Source of the DNA: Glycine soja
Lineage: Eukaryota; Streptophyta; Magnoliopsida; Fabales; Fabaceae
NCBI RefSeq assembly: GCF_004193775.1
Contig: NC_041003.1
Span: 29,750,263-29,814,262 of the forward strand
Reading direction: 5' to 3'
DNA: 64,000 bases
This document shows, one piece after another, positions 32,600 to 44,160 of the stretch. The stretch's first letter is position 1; each line of letters starts with the position of its first letter. A program made the position numbers and the translations under genes. The notes under the pieces are model-generated. The model was not told the DNA's origin, did no database searches, and saw only the letters and a list, made by a program, of their open reading frames with translations.

Positions 32600-33305
32600 A
32601 GAGCAAAAGACATTTGAATTTTTTTTCAAAGCATAGAAATAAAGGACTTTGAGTCCTAAGAAGCACAAAGACAAGGACAATGAGTCGTATGAAAGATAAA
32701 GACAAGGACATTGAGTCCTATAAGGATGAGGACACTGAGTCCTATGAAAGACAAAAGATGTTAAAGTCTTATAGAGTGTAAAAGATAGAAGACATTGAAG
32801 TCTTCGTAAGTTTAAATGAAGACATTGAAGTCTTTGAAATGTAAATGAAGACATTGTAGTCTTTTGAAAGCGTAAATGACTGAAGACATTGAAGTCTTTG
32901 AAATGTAAATGAAGACATTATAGTCTTTTGAAAGCGTAAATGATTGAAGACATTGAAGTCTTTTAAATGTAAATGAAAACATTGTAGTCTTTTGAAAGCG
33001 TAAATAACTGAAGACATTGAATTCTTTGAAATGTAAATGAAGACATTGTAGTCTTTTGAAAGCGTAAATGACTGAAGACATTGAAGTCTTTGAAATGTAA
33101 ATGAAGACACTGTAGTCTTTTGAAAGTGTAAATGACTGAAGATATTGAAGTTTTTGAAACGTAAATGAAGACATTGTAGTCTTTTGAAAGCATAAATGAC
33201 TGAAGACATTGAAGTCTTTGAAATGTAAATGAAGACATTGTAGTCTTTTGAAAGCGTAAATGACTAAAGACATTGAAATCTTTGAAATATAAATGAAGAC
33301 ATTGT
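32600..33305. repeat. Tandem small-hairpin repeats, block 1
   Basis: From 32818 a 64-bp unit recurs about 7.5 times; each holds two hairpins, GAAGACATTGAAGTCTT and GAAGACATTGTAGTCTT, spaced 29 and 35 bp apart. Before it (32600-32810) are looser units such as GGACATTGAGTCC. The repeats keep long open frames on the minus strand by chance of unit length, but these proteins are pure repeat and I do not call them genes. The array is broken at 33306 by a solo LTR and resumes at 34987. Confidence 0.9.
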
Positions 33306-33612
33306 TGTTGGATCAAGTGGCCTCGGAATAATTAAGAAGGGGGGTTGAATTAATTATTAATGTGTCTTGACTAATTAAAAAATTTATCCTTCTTAATGTT
33401 ACTAGATATAACTAGGCTTTTACTCTAAGTTAAGAAAGTAAAGAACAAAAACAATAACTTAACCAAAAGTAAAAGCGGAAATTAAAAGTACACAACGGAA
33501 ATTAAAGAGTGTAGGGAAGAAGAAGACAAACACAAGATTTATACTGGTTCGGCAACAACCCGTACCTACATCCAGTCCCCAAGCAACCAATGGTTCTTGA
33601 GATTTCTTTCAA

Positions 33613-33800
33613 CCTTGTAAAATCCTTTACAAGCCAAAGATCCACAAGGGATGTACCCTCCCTTGTTCTCTTTCAACAACCAAGTGGATGTACCCTCCAC
33701 TTGAACTGATCCACAAGAGATGTACCCTCTCTTGTTCTCAGTATAACAGCCCAAGTAGATGTACCCTCTACTTGTACCACAAAGGATGTACCCTCCAATG
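33613..33800 (-). repeat. Hairpin array of the 1.7-kb LTR, second copy
   Basis: Five units with the loop ATGTACCCT and stems ACAAGGG/CCCTTGT, CAAGTGG/CCACTTG, ACAAGAG/CTCTTGT, CAAGTAG/CTACTTG and a weaker CAAAGG/CCAATG. A CTTGTAAA/TTTACAAG hairpin lies at 33613-33633. Unit order is the exact reverse of the plus-oriented copy, as expected of homologous arrays. Confidence 0.85.
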
Positions 33801-34386
33801 TTTTAGGACAAAGAATTCTTAGGCGGTTAGTCCCTTGAATTCTCTGTGAGGGGGATACAAAAGATATCTCATGCGGTTAGTCCTTTGAAATATTTTGTAT
33901 AAAGGGAAAGGGAAAAAGATATCTCAGCCGGTTAGTCCTTTGAAATCTTTTGTAAGAAACAGAAGATATCTCAGGCGTTTAGTCCTTTGAAATATTTTGT
34001 CAAGAGGGAGAAAGGAAGAAACAAAAGAATTCTCAAGCAGTTAGTCCTTTGAATCTTTTGGCAAGAGAAAGAAGTGAATGAAGAAGAAGAGTAGCATAAG
34101 TTTTTGAACAATGAAATTTTCTTGGAAGAGAAAGTATTGAACAAAAACTCTATGAAAGAAATTTATTAATCATGAAAGGAATCAGTCTTTTCTCAGTATT
34201 CTATTTGAAATTCGTGCCATGGTCATATATTTATAGTTATTTGATTACTCAAGTTAAAGTTTGTGACTCTTGACAATTTCTTTAAAACTAGTCACTTTAA
34301 AAGTTGTGACTTTTGAAAAATCTTCAAAAACAAGTCACCTTAAGAATTGTGACTTTTGGTAATTTATTTTTCGAAATCAGTCACTG

Positions 34387-34674
34387 GTAATCGATTACCA
34401 TCATAGTGTAATCGATTACACATCAATAGATGTGACTCTTCATGTTTAAATTTGAAAATCAAAATGTTTAGAAACATTGGTAATCGATTACAAGTATTGT
34501 GTAATCGATTACACAAGTTTAAAATGATTTAAAAATGTTTTATCACTAGTTGTGACTCTTGAAATTTGAAATCTAATGTTTTAAACATTGGTAATCGATA
34601 ATAGCTTTGTAAATCAGTTTGAAAACAATGTTGGCTACTGATAATCGATTACTACCTTCTGGTAATCGATTACC
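34387..34674. promoter_or_regulatory. Palindrome pairs, second copy
   Basis: GTAATCGATTAC or one-base variants start at 34387 and 34408, 34480 and 34501, and (core TAATCGATTA) 34642 and 34663. Each pair is 21 bp apart. A decayed site is near 34593. This is the same arrangement as in the plus-oriented copy. Confidence 0.7.
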
Positions 34675-34986
34675 AGAGAGTAAAACTCTTTGGTAAAAGA
34701 TTTTGTGAAAAATTCTTGTGCTACTCAATGTTTTGAAAAACTTTTTTAGTACTTATCTTGATTGAGTCTTCTTTTGATTCTTGAATCTTGATCTTGATTG
34801 TTCTTGAATCTTGATTCTTGAAACTTGATTGTTCTTGAATCTTGAATCTTGAAACTTGATTGCTCTTGAATCTTGATTCTTTGAAACTTGATTCTTGAAG
34901 CTTTTTGACTCCTGATTCTTTGGAACTTGCTTAACTCTTGATTCTTTGGCATCATCAAAATAATCTTGGAAGTCATTGCTTCCACA

Positions 34987-35470
34987 ATTGTAGTCTTTTG
35001 AAAGCGTAAATGACTGAAGACATTGAAGTCTTTGAAATGTAAATGACAAAGGACTTTGAGCCCTATGAAAGCATAAAGATAGAGGACCTTGAGTCCTATG
35101 AAAGATAAAGGCGAGGACTTTGAGTCCTGTGACGGCGAGGACTTTGAGTCCCGTGAAAGATAAAGGCGAGGAATTTGAGTTCTATGAAAGATAAATGGGA
35201 GGACTTTGAGTCCTATGAAAGATAAAGGTGAGGACTTTGAGTCCTATGAAAAATAAAAGCGAGGACTTTGAGTCCTATAAAAAATAAAGACGAGGACTCT
35301 GAGTCTTATGAAAATTAAAAGCGAGGACTTTGAGTCCTATGAAAAATAAAAGCGAGGACTTTGACTCCTATGAAAAATAAATGCAAGGACTTTGAGTCCT
35401 ATGAAAGATAAAGGCCAGGACTTTGAGTCCTATGAAAAATAAATGCGAGGACTTTGAGTCCTATGAAACA
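34987..35470. repeat. Tandem small-hairpin repeats, block 2
   Basis: It resumes the GAAGACATTGAAGTCTT unit once, then changes to units of about 30-35 bp built on AGGACTTTGAGTCCT followed by atgaaa(g/a)ataaa. There are a dozen or more copies. The stem differs from block 1 by a matched G:C for A:T change. Confidence 0.9.
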
Positions 35471-37685
35471 AGCCAATAGGTACTAGTACCAAAGGGCTCA
35501 ACCTTATGAGAAAGAAAGAGGTTGACTCTTTGAGAGGGTCTTTCATCCTAAACTCAAAAGATAGGGCATTAGATTTGGGAAATTGGTATATAAAGAAAAA
35601 TCTATGCACTTATAGCCTAATATGAACATAATTTTTGGGATGCAGATGCATGCAACCTTCATCTTGAAATGCTAGTAATGCAAAAGGTTTTGAATCATGA
35701 AAATTGTGTAATGCTCATGACATTCTTTCCTATTTCTGTGATTTTGATTTTGATTTTGATTTAATTTTTTTACTTTTTTTCTTTTTTTGGAAAATACAGA
35801 TTGACTGTCTCTTTCTGAAAGACATGATAACTCATGAGACCTCGTCCTATCTTTTTGCAAATCTCTTCGGGGTTTCCTTCAGAGTGTATGTTTTTTATTT
35901 ATTTAATCACGTGACAATTTGGATGACGGCAGTGGAGCCATTTGACATTTAATCAATCAATTGAAATGTTGATCCTAGGGTTTTCCCCTTTCTTTTTAAA
36001 AACCTTGATTATTCTACATAGCAAGAAAACATAAGGCTTCGGGATTGATCGTGTGCCCCATTGAAGGATGGCAATGGATTGTCACACTTTGGTATGTGAC
36101 CAAGTGAAACTTTCTGGATTTAAGATCGTAGAGTGATGCCAAGGGTCTATCGATCCCACTAAAAGTTGATGACATGGACTGATCCTGAAAGAATTTATAC
36201 AACAAAGGCAACCCTTGGATTCAAAAGGAATCCTAAGGAGTTTGCATGAGCGACTAACATCAAGCGTACCCTACTATTACAATTGTCTTTGGGCATTTTC
36301 CACACGCTCCTGGTCAAATGAGTTTTCTTCTCAAATATGCAAGTGTGGAACCTCGATGATTCTCTTCTTATATATATATATATATATATATATATACAAC
36401 AATCACAAGCGTGTGCGGGTTTCATTCCAGAATCCAAACTTTAAAAGCAAAATTAGTCATTCCTTGATCCACATGGGCTTTATTGGGCATGTAACGTGGT
36501 CAGGGGTAAGAGGGCTATGAAAGAAAGGATTAGAGAGGCTCAAAGAGTGTTTAAGGGTTACATTGAGTAAGAACCTTGAGAGCGTTGCTTGTACCTTTTG
36601 GGTTGGGCTCTGCTCCTTTTGTCTTATACATTAACCCTTATTGCACTTTTTGTGCCTTCCTTGTAAAATCTGGAGATCTTTTGTCTCTCTTTTCTTCACT
36701 CGCCTTTGCTGGATTTTCTTTTCTTTTTCTTTTCATTGTTCCCAACTTCATGCATATGTTGTTTAGATTGCTCTTCCCGCCAGTTTAGCGGTGGTTCCTA
36801 CTTAGGGTTCCTTTTTTTATTGTTTTTTTTGTGTTGTTTTTAGAAAACAAATATGCTTTGACTCGAAAGGGGTAGCAAGGGATAAATTAGTGTTTGGGAT
36901 GTTGAAACACGGCCATGTGTCATTTCAAATCTTGACTAGATACTTTTGTAGTTTGGATTTTGGGACCAAACCCCTGATAAACACGCTCATTGTCCTTTCT
37001 TCTTTTTATTTTTTTATCACCTTAATTTTGCCTAGGCCGCCCTTTTGGGTTTTCAACCTACCGGGTAAGAACTTTTGATCTGCCCCTAGGTTTGCTTGAG
37101 GCTCATGCATGGTGCCTCTCGTTGCCCCAGTGTAGGGCTTTGAGGTATCTATTGTTGTCCTTTGTCATGACCTTGCAGCAAGGAAAAATGAAAGAAACTG
37201 TGCAAGTTCTCGAAAATGAATTTTTAAGGACAAGAAATATTTAAAGGATTTTCAATTGACAGATTAAGCTGAACGACTCTTGTTCTTGACAACTCATTTT
37301 TCTCTCAAAAAGAAAACTTTTAAGAATGAGGTCACATGAATGTTTGTACTTCTTATTTTGATTTGAAACACAATCAATCAAATGTTTTTTCCTTCTTTTT
37401 TACTTTACTTGTCGTTTACGACACCCCACCAAACGTATAGAACGAGCAATATCTGATTGAACAAACTTGGAGATCAACTCAGGAGCGCAAGTCACTTGAG
37501 CAAACAAACTAACAACTTACATTCATATTCCAGTGAAAGTTAAATAAGCAAAGATGTAATTGTGAGAGAATGAGAGACAAGGACATCAAATTTATCCATA
37601 TTATTAGCATTGAGAGACAAGGAAATCCTAATGAGTCATTGGAGACATCTAACAACAACCTTCAAATTTCCCCACGCATAGTGTC
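35471..37685. other. Non-coding interior of the Ogre-like element
   Basis: About 2.2 kb in the position where pol would lie. No polyprotein motif is visible in either direction. It contains a (TA)n microsatellite at 36369-36396 and T-rich tracts. It is probably untranslated element sequence left after a large deletion. Confidence 0.5.
36369..36396. repeat. (TA)14 microsatellite
   Basis: An uninterrupted TA run of 28 bp inside the Ogre-like element. Confidence 0.95.
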
Positions 37686-39373
37686 GCTTGACAATGTCAG
37701 AATTCAGAAGTAATTGTCCTCCTCGAATTTTAGCCAGCCTGCATCAATTAGACTTTGCACCTTATGTTTGAGGGTCATACAATGCTCAATAGAATGCATT
37801 ATTGAGTAGATATGGGAGTAAGTTAGCATACGACACCGGAATTGGGGTGAATTCTATAGGCTTCTTTTCTAGAAAATTCCTTCCTCAGTTGGTGTTTTGG
37901 TTCGTGTTAAGGGTGGTGTTTGGTATCGGATGTGCAGCAGGTGGTTTTTGTGGCTGATTTAGGGGTGGCCTTTGTGGATGATTGAGTGTCCTTGGATGAT
38001 AGTGTGGTGGGTAATGAGAAGGACTAATATTGGCTGAGTATTGATATTGTTGAGCTGGTGGGAAATTTGGCCATGTAGGAATGGCAACATGGGTTCCTCC
38101 CTCCTTCTTGTTCTCTTCATTTGCCCAGGCTTCCTATTCATCAAAGCAGGATAATAAAATTTGCCTCTTCTCAGACCCACTTCGGTCCTTTTGCCGGTGA
38201 TAACTAAATCGGCAAAGCTTGAAGGCATGTAACCCACCATCTTCTCATAGTATAACGCCGGTAATGTGTCTACTATCTTTGTTATCATTTCTCTCTCCAT
38301 CATTGGGGGCGCTACTTGAGCTACCAAATCCCTCCACCTTTGGGCATATTCTTTGAAAGATTCATGCTCCCTCTTAAACATGTTCTATAGCTACATTCTA
38401 TCCGGAGCCATATTAGAATTGTATTGATATTTCCTAATGAAGGCAACCAATAGGTCTTTCCAAGAACAGACCCGGGACGACTCCAGATTAGTGTACTAGG
38501 TGATGGCTTCCCCAGTAAGACTTTCCTGGAAGAAATGAATCAACAATTTTTCATCTTTTGCGTATGCCCCTATTTTCCTACAGTACACCTTCAAGTGATT
38601 CTTGGGGCAAGTAGTCCTCTTGTACTTATCAAAGTCCGACACCTTGAACTTCGGAGGAATGACCACGTCGTACACTAGGCCCAATTCTGCCATGTCAGCA
38701 AAGGCATAATTTCTGCCTCCTTCAATGACCCTTAGCCTTTCCTCTATATGATCCAATTTCTCCCTTTCCACCATAGCAGGAGGGACTCTTCCCACTGCAA
38801 AATGCAAGGGTTGTGGTATGAGCAATATTGAGGGCCCCCCAAAGTGTTTGGCAGGGGTATGCCACCAAATGCTTACCCCATAGTAGCATATCCAAGGCAA
38901 GGCTCGGAGTCAGCTAGAGTGTGGTCTTTGGGTACTTCATGTGTCTCCCCCATGGGTTGAGGGACATGTGTCTGACCAGATTGAGGTTGTTGGCACAGAA
39001 TGGGCATAGGTGCGGAGTTGTCGACATTCTCATCGGGAGTGTGTGCAACATCGGGTGGCGTATAGTTGAGAGGCAAGCCATATGGTGGGAAGGAATGCTT
39101 CATTTGAACCTTCACAAAATGGGGGCCACCTGTACTTCCTAACGCTTTGCCTCCCTGCCCTACTATATCCGAGACTGGAGGATTTACTTGATTGAGGTCG
39201 GATGGGTGAGTCTGGTCCACCTCAGTGACGGTACTTGTGACAGCAACTGTAGTCGTGTTGACCTCCAGCATTTTTCTCATACTCATCATGGCTTCCATCA
39301 TTGTGGTCATTTGCTCTTTCATGGCTTCCATGTCAGCCTTCATCTGCTCTTGCACCTCCTCTATTTCACTCAT
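37686..39373 (-). pseudogene. Ogre/TAT-type Gag pseudogene
   Basis: It starts at an ATG (39373) with SEIEEVQEQMKADMEAMKEQ, a charged coiled-coil start typical of legume Ogre-type Gag, followed by a proline-rich linker. After a TAA and a frame change come HFAVGRVPPAMVEREKLDHI, VIPPKFKVSDFDKYK and CPKNHLKVYCRKIGAYAKDE, the capsid region. A TAG replaces a Trp after LTGEAIT, two more TAGs interrupt DRM-L-NMF, then HESFKEYAQRWRDLVAQV and MVGYMPSSFADLV follow. The tail NTTLNTNQNTN, a TGA, then KKPIEFTPIPVSYANLLPYL and KVQSLIDAGWLKF reach about 37690. No zinc knuckle was seen. Most stops fit C-to-T or G-to-A changes. Confidence 0.8.
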
Positions 39374-40988
39374 TACTCTAGCTCTGGCACGCGTTCGGTA
39401 AGGGAGCCCTAAAGCGCGTTCTTTCCTTATGATTACAATTATTACGGTTCTGATTTCAAGGAAAAAATGAAATGAGCAATCCATCCAAATGTGAAAAGAA
39501 AAATAAGCATGGATCCATGTGAATGATATATTGTTGAAGTATTGCAAGTTTTACACAGGACATTCAATAGAACATAGAGATTTTCATTAAAGCAACATGG
39601 TTCATCACATCTTGTCAGAGTCAAAGTGAAATTGGAAATAAAACATGGACATCAACAGTCCTCAATTTTGTAAATTATTTAGCTCAATCATGTGTTGGCA
39701 GTAGGCAAAGAAGCTATGTAAACTCGATCCATCTTCTACCCCAACTTTTGCAAACTAGTTACTTCCATACTTGACCTTGACCTAATGAAACCCTTTTCTT
39801 AAAAGCATGTGCTTGGTTCAACCCCATAATTCAAGGAATAGTAATTTTGATTGTCAATACTTTGACAACATATCATAGAGATGAATGACTAAGGCATACT
39901 TATGCTATGCATGACAAATGTAATTATGAGATCGACATGAGACGCCTGAAGGACCATCATTTCCTGGTTAACAATGCATTAGGTACCATGTTCACATGAT
40001 TTTCAATAATTTTTTAAGAGAAATGAGTGTGTAATCCCAACATGGTTTATTTATAGCTATCATCATGGTACCCAACACATGTAACTAAGAATGTGGTGTA
40101 AACTTCATTCTTCATTGTGCCTTTCTTTTTGTTCTTTCTTTTGTTTTTGTTTGTTTTTGTTTTTTGCAGAGGAAAATGCAAGGATCATGCATGAGTGAAC
40201 ATAACATGCGAACGATGAAAATAGAATGTATGAAATTGGCAGAACAAAAGCATGCTAAATGAAGATGTATGATAATGCAATGACTTATGCAAGATGCAAT
40301 GCATGAATATGATAAATGATAAATGTAGGAATGATATGTCCATTATAATGCCATGAAGAGATGCATGATGCAATCAAGGAACAAGCCACAGTGAGTTTGT
40401 TATGTACCCCTAATTCAGGAATCTAATGGAAAGGATCCAAAAGTCCCCTTCTAGTGACAACTCCCAAGGGTGGTTTCATGTAACATTACTGGCTTCCAGA
40501 GATATCATCCTCTTAGGTAATACATTGTGGCGATAGGGACTATTAGCGACAATGCATCACTAAAAGAGGAAAACTCTAGATGAGGCTTCACTGTTATAAA
40601 GTGAGTCGGAGACCCAGCATGACCACAGATCGACCTCCACTCCTTATGGCTCACATAGACCCAGGTATAGGGCCTAATATCTCAACGTGTGTGCGAGGTG
40701 TAGGTGCCATGTGTGCATAGAACAAAAATATTTCTAACTATGAATGTAATAGATAGACAAACACACACCAAACACAACAACATAGTAAAGATTATATACA
40801 AATATGGACAAAACAAAAGATAAAAGGGAAAAGGGAACATAAATAAAGAAGAAGTCAAGATAAAACATTGCACACTGATCGAATGACTTAACTCTCTAAC
40901 ATCTCCAGTGGAGTCTCCATCTATCACAACCTACTCTTCGACGGGAGGGCGAGGCGAAAAGCAAAATTGCGTCTTCTCATGAAGAAAA
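39374..40988 (-). other. Leader between Ogre-like 5' LTR and gag
   Basis: About 1.6 kb of non-coding sequence. Short open frames (for example 40682-40927) lack motifs. In some Ogre elements an extra ORF precedes gag; I see none here. Confidence 0.45.
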
Positions 40989-41003
40989 CACGTGGAGTCA
41001 CCA
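40989..41003 (-). other. Probable primer-binding site of the Ogre-like element
   Basis: The minus strand reads TGGTGACTCCACGTG at the inner edge of the 5' LTR. It starts with the TGG expected of a site pairing with a tRNA CCA end. The tRNA species is not determined. Confidence 0.5.
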
Positions 41004-41005
41004 CC

Positions 41006-42249
41006 AACGTTTATTCGAGGAAAACGTTAGAAAACCAAAAAGAGATCTGCGAATATTGAAGATAAGGGTTCAAGAGTTGTTTATGCATGGGGAAGGTATT
41101 AGCACCCCCGCGCCCATCACAGGGGACGGCATCCTTTAATCGAGTGTGCAAAAACGTGTCTTCAATATTGTTTATTTTCCCTTTTTATATTTTTTACTTT
41201 TCTGGGGTCGACAAGGGTGTTTCCCTTGCTCCTACGTATCCTCAGGTGCAATGAGGAATTCAGACCTACGTAGTTCTTTAAGTCTGAATGTTTGTGTGTT
41301 AAATTGATTTTTATGTTTTTGAAAGATTCATTTTAATTTCGAACAAAAAGTCGCTTAAGGCATTGGACCTTGAAACGATGTTTTAAACTTTGAAAAGCAG
41401 AGAGAATCGTTAAGGCGTTGGACCTTGAAACGATTTTTTAAATTTGAAAAGCGGAGAGAATTGTTAAGGCTTTGGACCTTGAAACGATCTCTTAAATTTT
41501 GAAAAGTGGAGAGAATCGTTAAGGCTTTGGACCTTGAAACGATCTCAAGTGATATTTGATAAAAAGAAGTTAGTTGTGAGTTGGTTTTATTTTAGTTTTG
41601 TTTATTAACTTTCAATCTTTTTAAAGACAACTTTACAACACTAGTGATCGGTTAAGATTGAACTTTACAAAGAAAAATGTGATCGCCGATGATAGATGGA
41701 GAAGGTGAATGTGCACATAATAACAAGGGGTACCCCTAAGGGTACATAGATCACATTCAAATCTTAAAAACAAAACTAACCGACGGACGTACAAAGAACA
41801 CCGAACAAGGAACGATGTAGGGAATGATCACAATCACGATTCGGTAGTGCCTTGACTTCGTTTCCTCTTCTTTCTTCTTCTTCTTTCTCTCTTCTCTCAA
41901 TTCCCTCACCTTATGAACCTTGGAACCTCTTCCTCAGCCACCTTCACGCCTATTTATAACAAAAAAAGGCATTTGAGGGACCTGCAGCTCGCCCAAGCGA
42001 GCAGAGACTTAGCCATGAAATAACTGGCTCACCCAGGCGAGCTGGTTACTTAACATGGGCGAGCTAGGGTCTAGGAAACTCAATAAAAAGACCTTTTTCC
42101 CCATCTTTTTTGGTATTTTTCGCATTCTTGATCAAAACACTGAATGATCATCTATTTCGCACTATAACTGACATTTAACACCATAAGTCGACTAGTAAGG
42201 ATCAAAAGATCAATGAGTGATAGTTCCCAGATGAAATTAGGGTATGACA
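41006..42249 (-). repeat. 5' LTR of the Ogre-like element
   Basis: Partner of 31163-32416, with the same order of hairpin units, TATA-like site and TGTCATACCC start (42249 on the minus strand). A small deletion in the GCTCGCC-rich part distinguishes it. The inner edge is set by the primer site. Confidence 0.8.
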
Positions 42250-44160
42250 GGTGTAAGTCAAGTGCTTGTGGGTTCAAAGGTTCTAAGCTTTTTTGGGTTC
42301 ACATCAAAGATTTTTCTTCTTTTTGTATGGTAGTGGTATGACATCATTTAATTATTATTTTTAATTTTGTTTTAATAGTAAGCATAATGAACATTGCATA
42401 AATTTAAAATTTAAAATTTGATTTTGAATGAGGTAGTATGAGACAATATTTATGAGATGCATTTATTCATACTTCAAGCCATTTCTAATTATTCTGGACA
42501 TGGTATGATTCTCCACACATAAATTTTGGTAATAAATTCATCTAATATAAAGTTATTCAATCATAACAAATTTTCAAGACATATAACATCAAATGTCCTA
42601 AATACCAACAAATGATTATATCACACATGCATGACACATGCATTAAATACCAACAAATGATTATATCACACATGACACATGCATTTTATATCGGACATGT
42701 TGTCGAATACTCAAACACCCCTCGTAGCAACACCTTTAAAATATTTAAGCACAATCATGACAAGCAACCAACCCTTAGGTATTCGCCTAGGCCAAATACC
42801 CTACATGCACTTTTAGGGCTCCTTATATGTTAAACTCTTAGGTATTCGACTAAGTCGAATACCCTACACCTTTGAGAGTCTTTATGAAGGACTCTTAGAT
42901 ATTTGGCTAGGACGAATGTCCCTATACCTGTGGGACTTTCTTATGTAAGACTCAGGCATTTAACTTAGCCAAATACCTATGTACCTTCCATTATCCAAAG
43001 GACCATCCTACCATATCAAGTATTCAGCCAGACTGAATACTCGAGTACCCTCCATCAACTAATTGACAAGAATTATCCTAATGACAATCATTAAAATCAT
43101 ATTAACACTATAGCGATGATTAAGGACATGCTACCTAATAAGATAAGGGGACACAAGGGCCCATGGATCCGAGGCCCACTAAGGTATGTATAATTAGCCA
43201 CAAGAATTTCAAGGTAAAGATGATGTTCATACTCATTTATTGCTAGCAATCGAAACCTTACTTGAGCATCAAAGTTTCTTTTAGAGATACTTCACTCTTA
43301 GGCTTGCGTGTCAACCCGTGCAGGTATACATCCCTTCAAAATATCAATACATATTATTATAAAATAAAGTTTCATAAAATTCAATACAATACACAACAAT
43401 TTCTTCTTAAATGAACCATCGAATCTCAAAGTTTCTTTTAAGTCTTAGATTTTCATAAATATATCTAATATATTTAATGTATTTGAGTAATAATTTAATT
43501 AAACACTAATTTAATAAATTTTATAAATGATATATATTGCTAAATAATCATAAAAATGTACATAAGAAATCTAAAATATCTTACCACAAAGTGTGTGGAT
43601 CAAGTCACGTGTAATTATTTTAGCTTAACCATAAGTCTCGAGTTTGAATCTCGGATATATATTTACGTTAAATATTCAGAAGAAGAGTTTTATTACTCAT
43701 AGTGATCAAATCGAATATAATTAACTCCAATAAAAAATACATGTGTTCTGGACAAAAAAATCTAAAATATTATAAAATCGTGTCCCTAGTCTATTGATTA
43801 TGTTATGTTAAACTATATATAAAATAAGATATTAAAATTTAATGCTTAAAAAACTAATTTGATAAAAAAAAATTTAAAAACAAATTAATATTGAATATAT
43901 CTTTCATGAATTGAATTATAATTTAAATTTACTCCATCGTTAATCTTTCTAAGTTATTATCCTAGCTTGAATGCAATTAAGGGACGAATGAATGCAGTGC
44001 TCTTCAAAGAATATATTATTATAACTTTGATAATTATTACAAAATTTTTATAATTTAATATAAAATGTAATTTTTATTGATTAAACCGTTGAATCATATT
44101 TACATATAACCAAGATGCCAAATTTTATCAAAATTAAACAATAACAAAAAGGTAATATAG
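42250..44160. other. AT-rich intergenic DNA
   Basis: No gene is visible. The first part may continue the Gypsy LTR that the Ogre-like element interrupted. A short array of imperfect palindromes lies at 42776-43050 and is listed separately. Confidence 0.4.
42776..43050. repeat. Degenerate tandem array of palindromic units (about 58 bp)
   Basis: About five units, each opening with an imperfect palindrome such as GGTATTCGACTAAGTCGAATACC (only its arms GGTATTCGACT/AGTCGAATACC matter), then accctacac, then a variable spacer ending in actct. Other units show GGTATTCG...CAAATACC and AGTATTCAG...CTGAATACT. The arms change while complementarity is largely kept. Confidence 0.65.

Larger units (their letters stand above)
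33306..34986 (-). mobile_element. Solo LTR, 1.7-kb family, minus orientation
   Basis: 1681 bp from TGTTGGATC to GCTTCCACA, flanked by the perfect duplication attgt (33301-33305 and 34987-34991). It is the reverse complement of the family at 25082-26787 and keeps all its parts: hairpin array (about 33613-33800), repeated ggttagtcc(c/t)ttgaa units (33820-34060), palindrome pairs (34387-34674) and the TCTTGA-rich end. It is inserted inside the tandem hairpin repeats of the Ogre-like element. Confidence 0.9.
31163..42249 (-). mobile_element. Ogre/TAT-like Ty3/Gypsy element lacking pol
   Basis: LTRs of about 1.25 kb in the same orientation lie at about 31163-32416 and 41006-42249. Both begin TGTCATACCCTAATTTC on the minus strand. 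A gag pseudogene lies just inside the right-hand (5') LTR. Toward the 3' LTR lie long tandem repeats, as in Ogre elements, into which a 1.7-kb solo LTR is inserted. I see no protease, reverse transcriptase, RNase H or integrase between 32.4 and 37.7 kb, so this is an internally deleted, non-autonomous copy. I could not establish a target duplication. Confidence 0.75.

Noticed and set aside
32480..33316. Long overlapping minus-strand open frames of 117-153 residues rich in SSFTFQRLQCLQS
   Set aside because: They are translations of the 64-bp hairpin repeats in several frames at once; openness follows from repeat composition, with no protein family signal.
43590..43760. Possible tRNA-derived SINE (gagtttgaatctcgg resembles a box B)
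   Set aside because: No convincing box A at the right distance, no poly-A or other tail and no target duplication.
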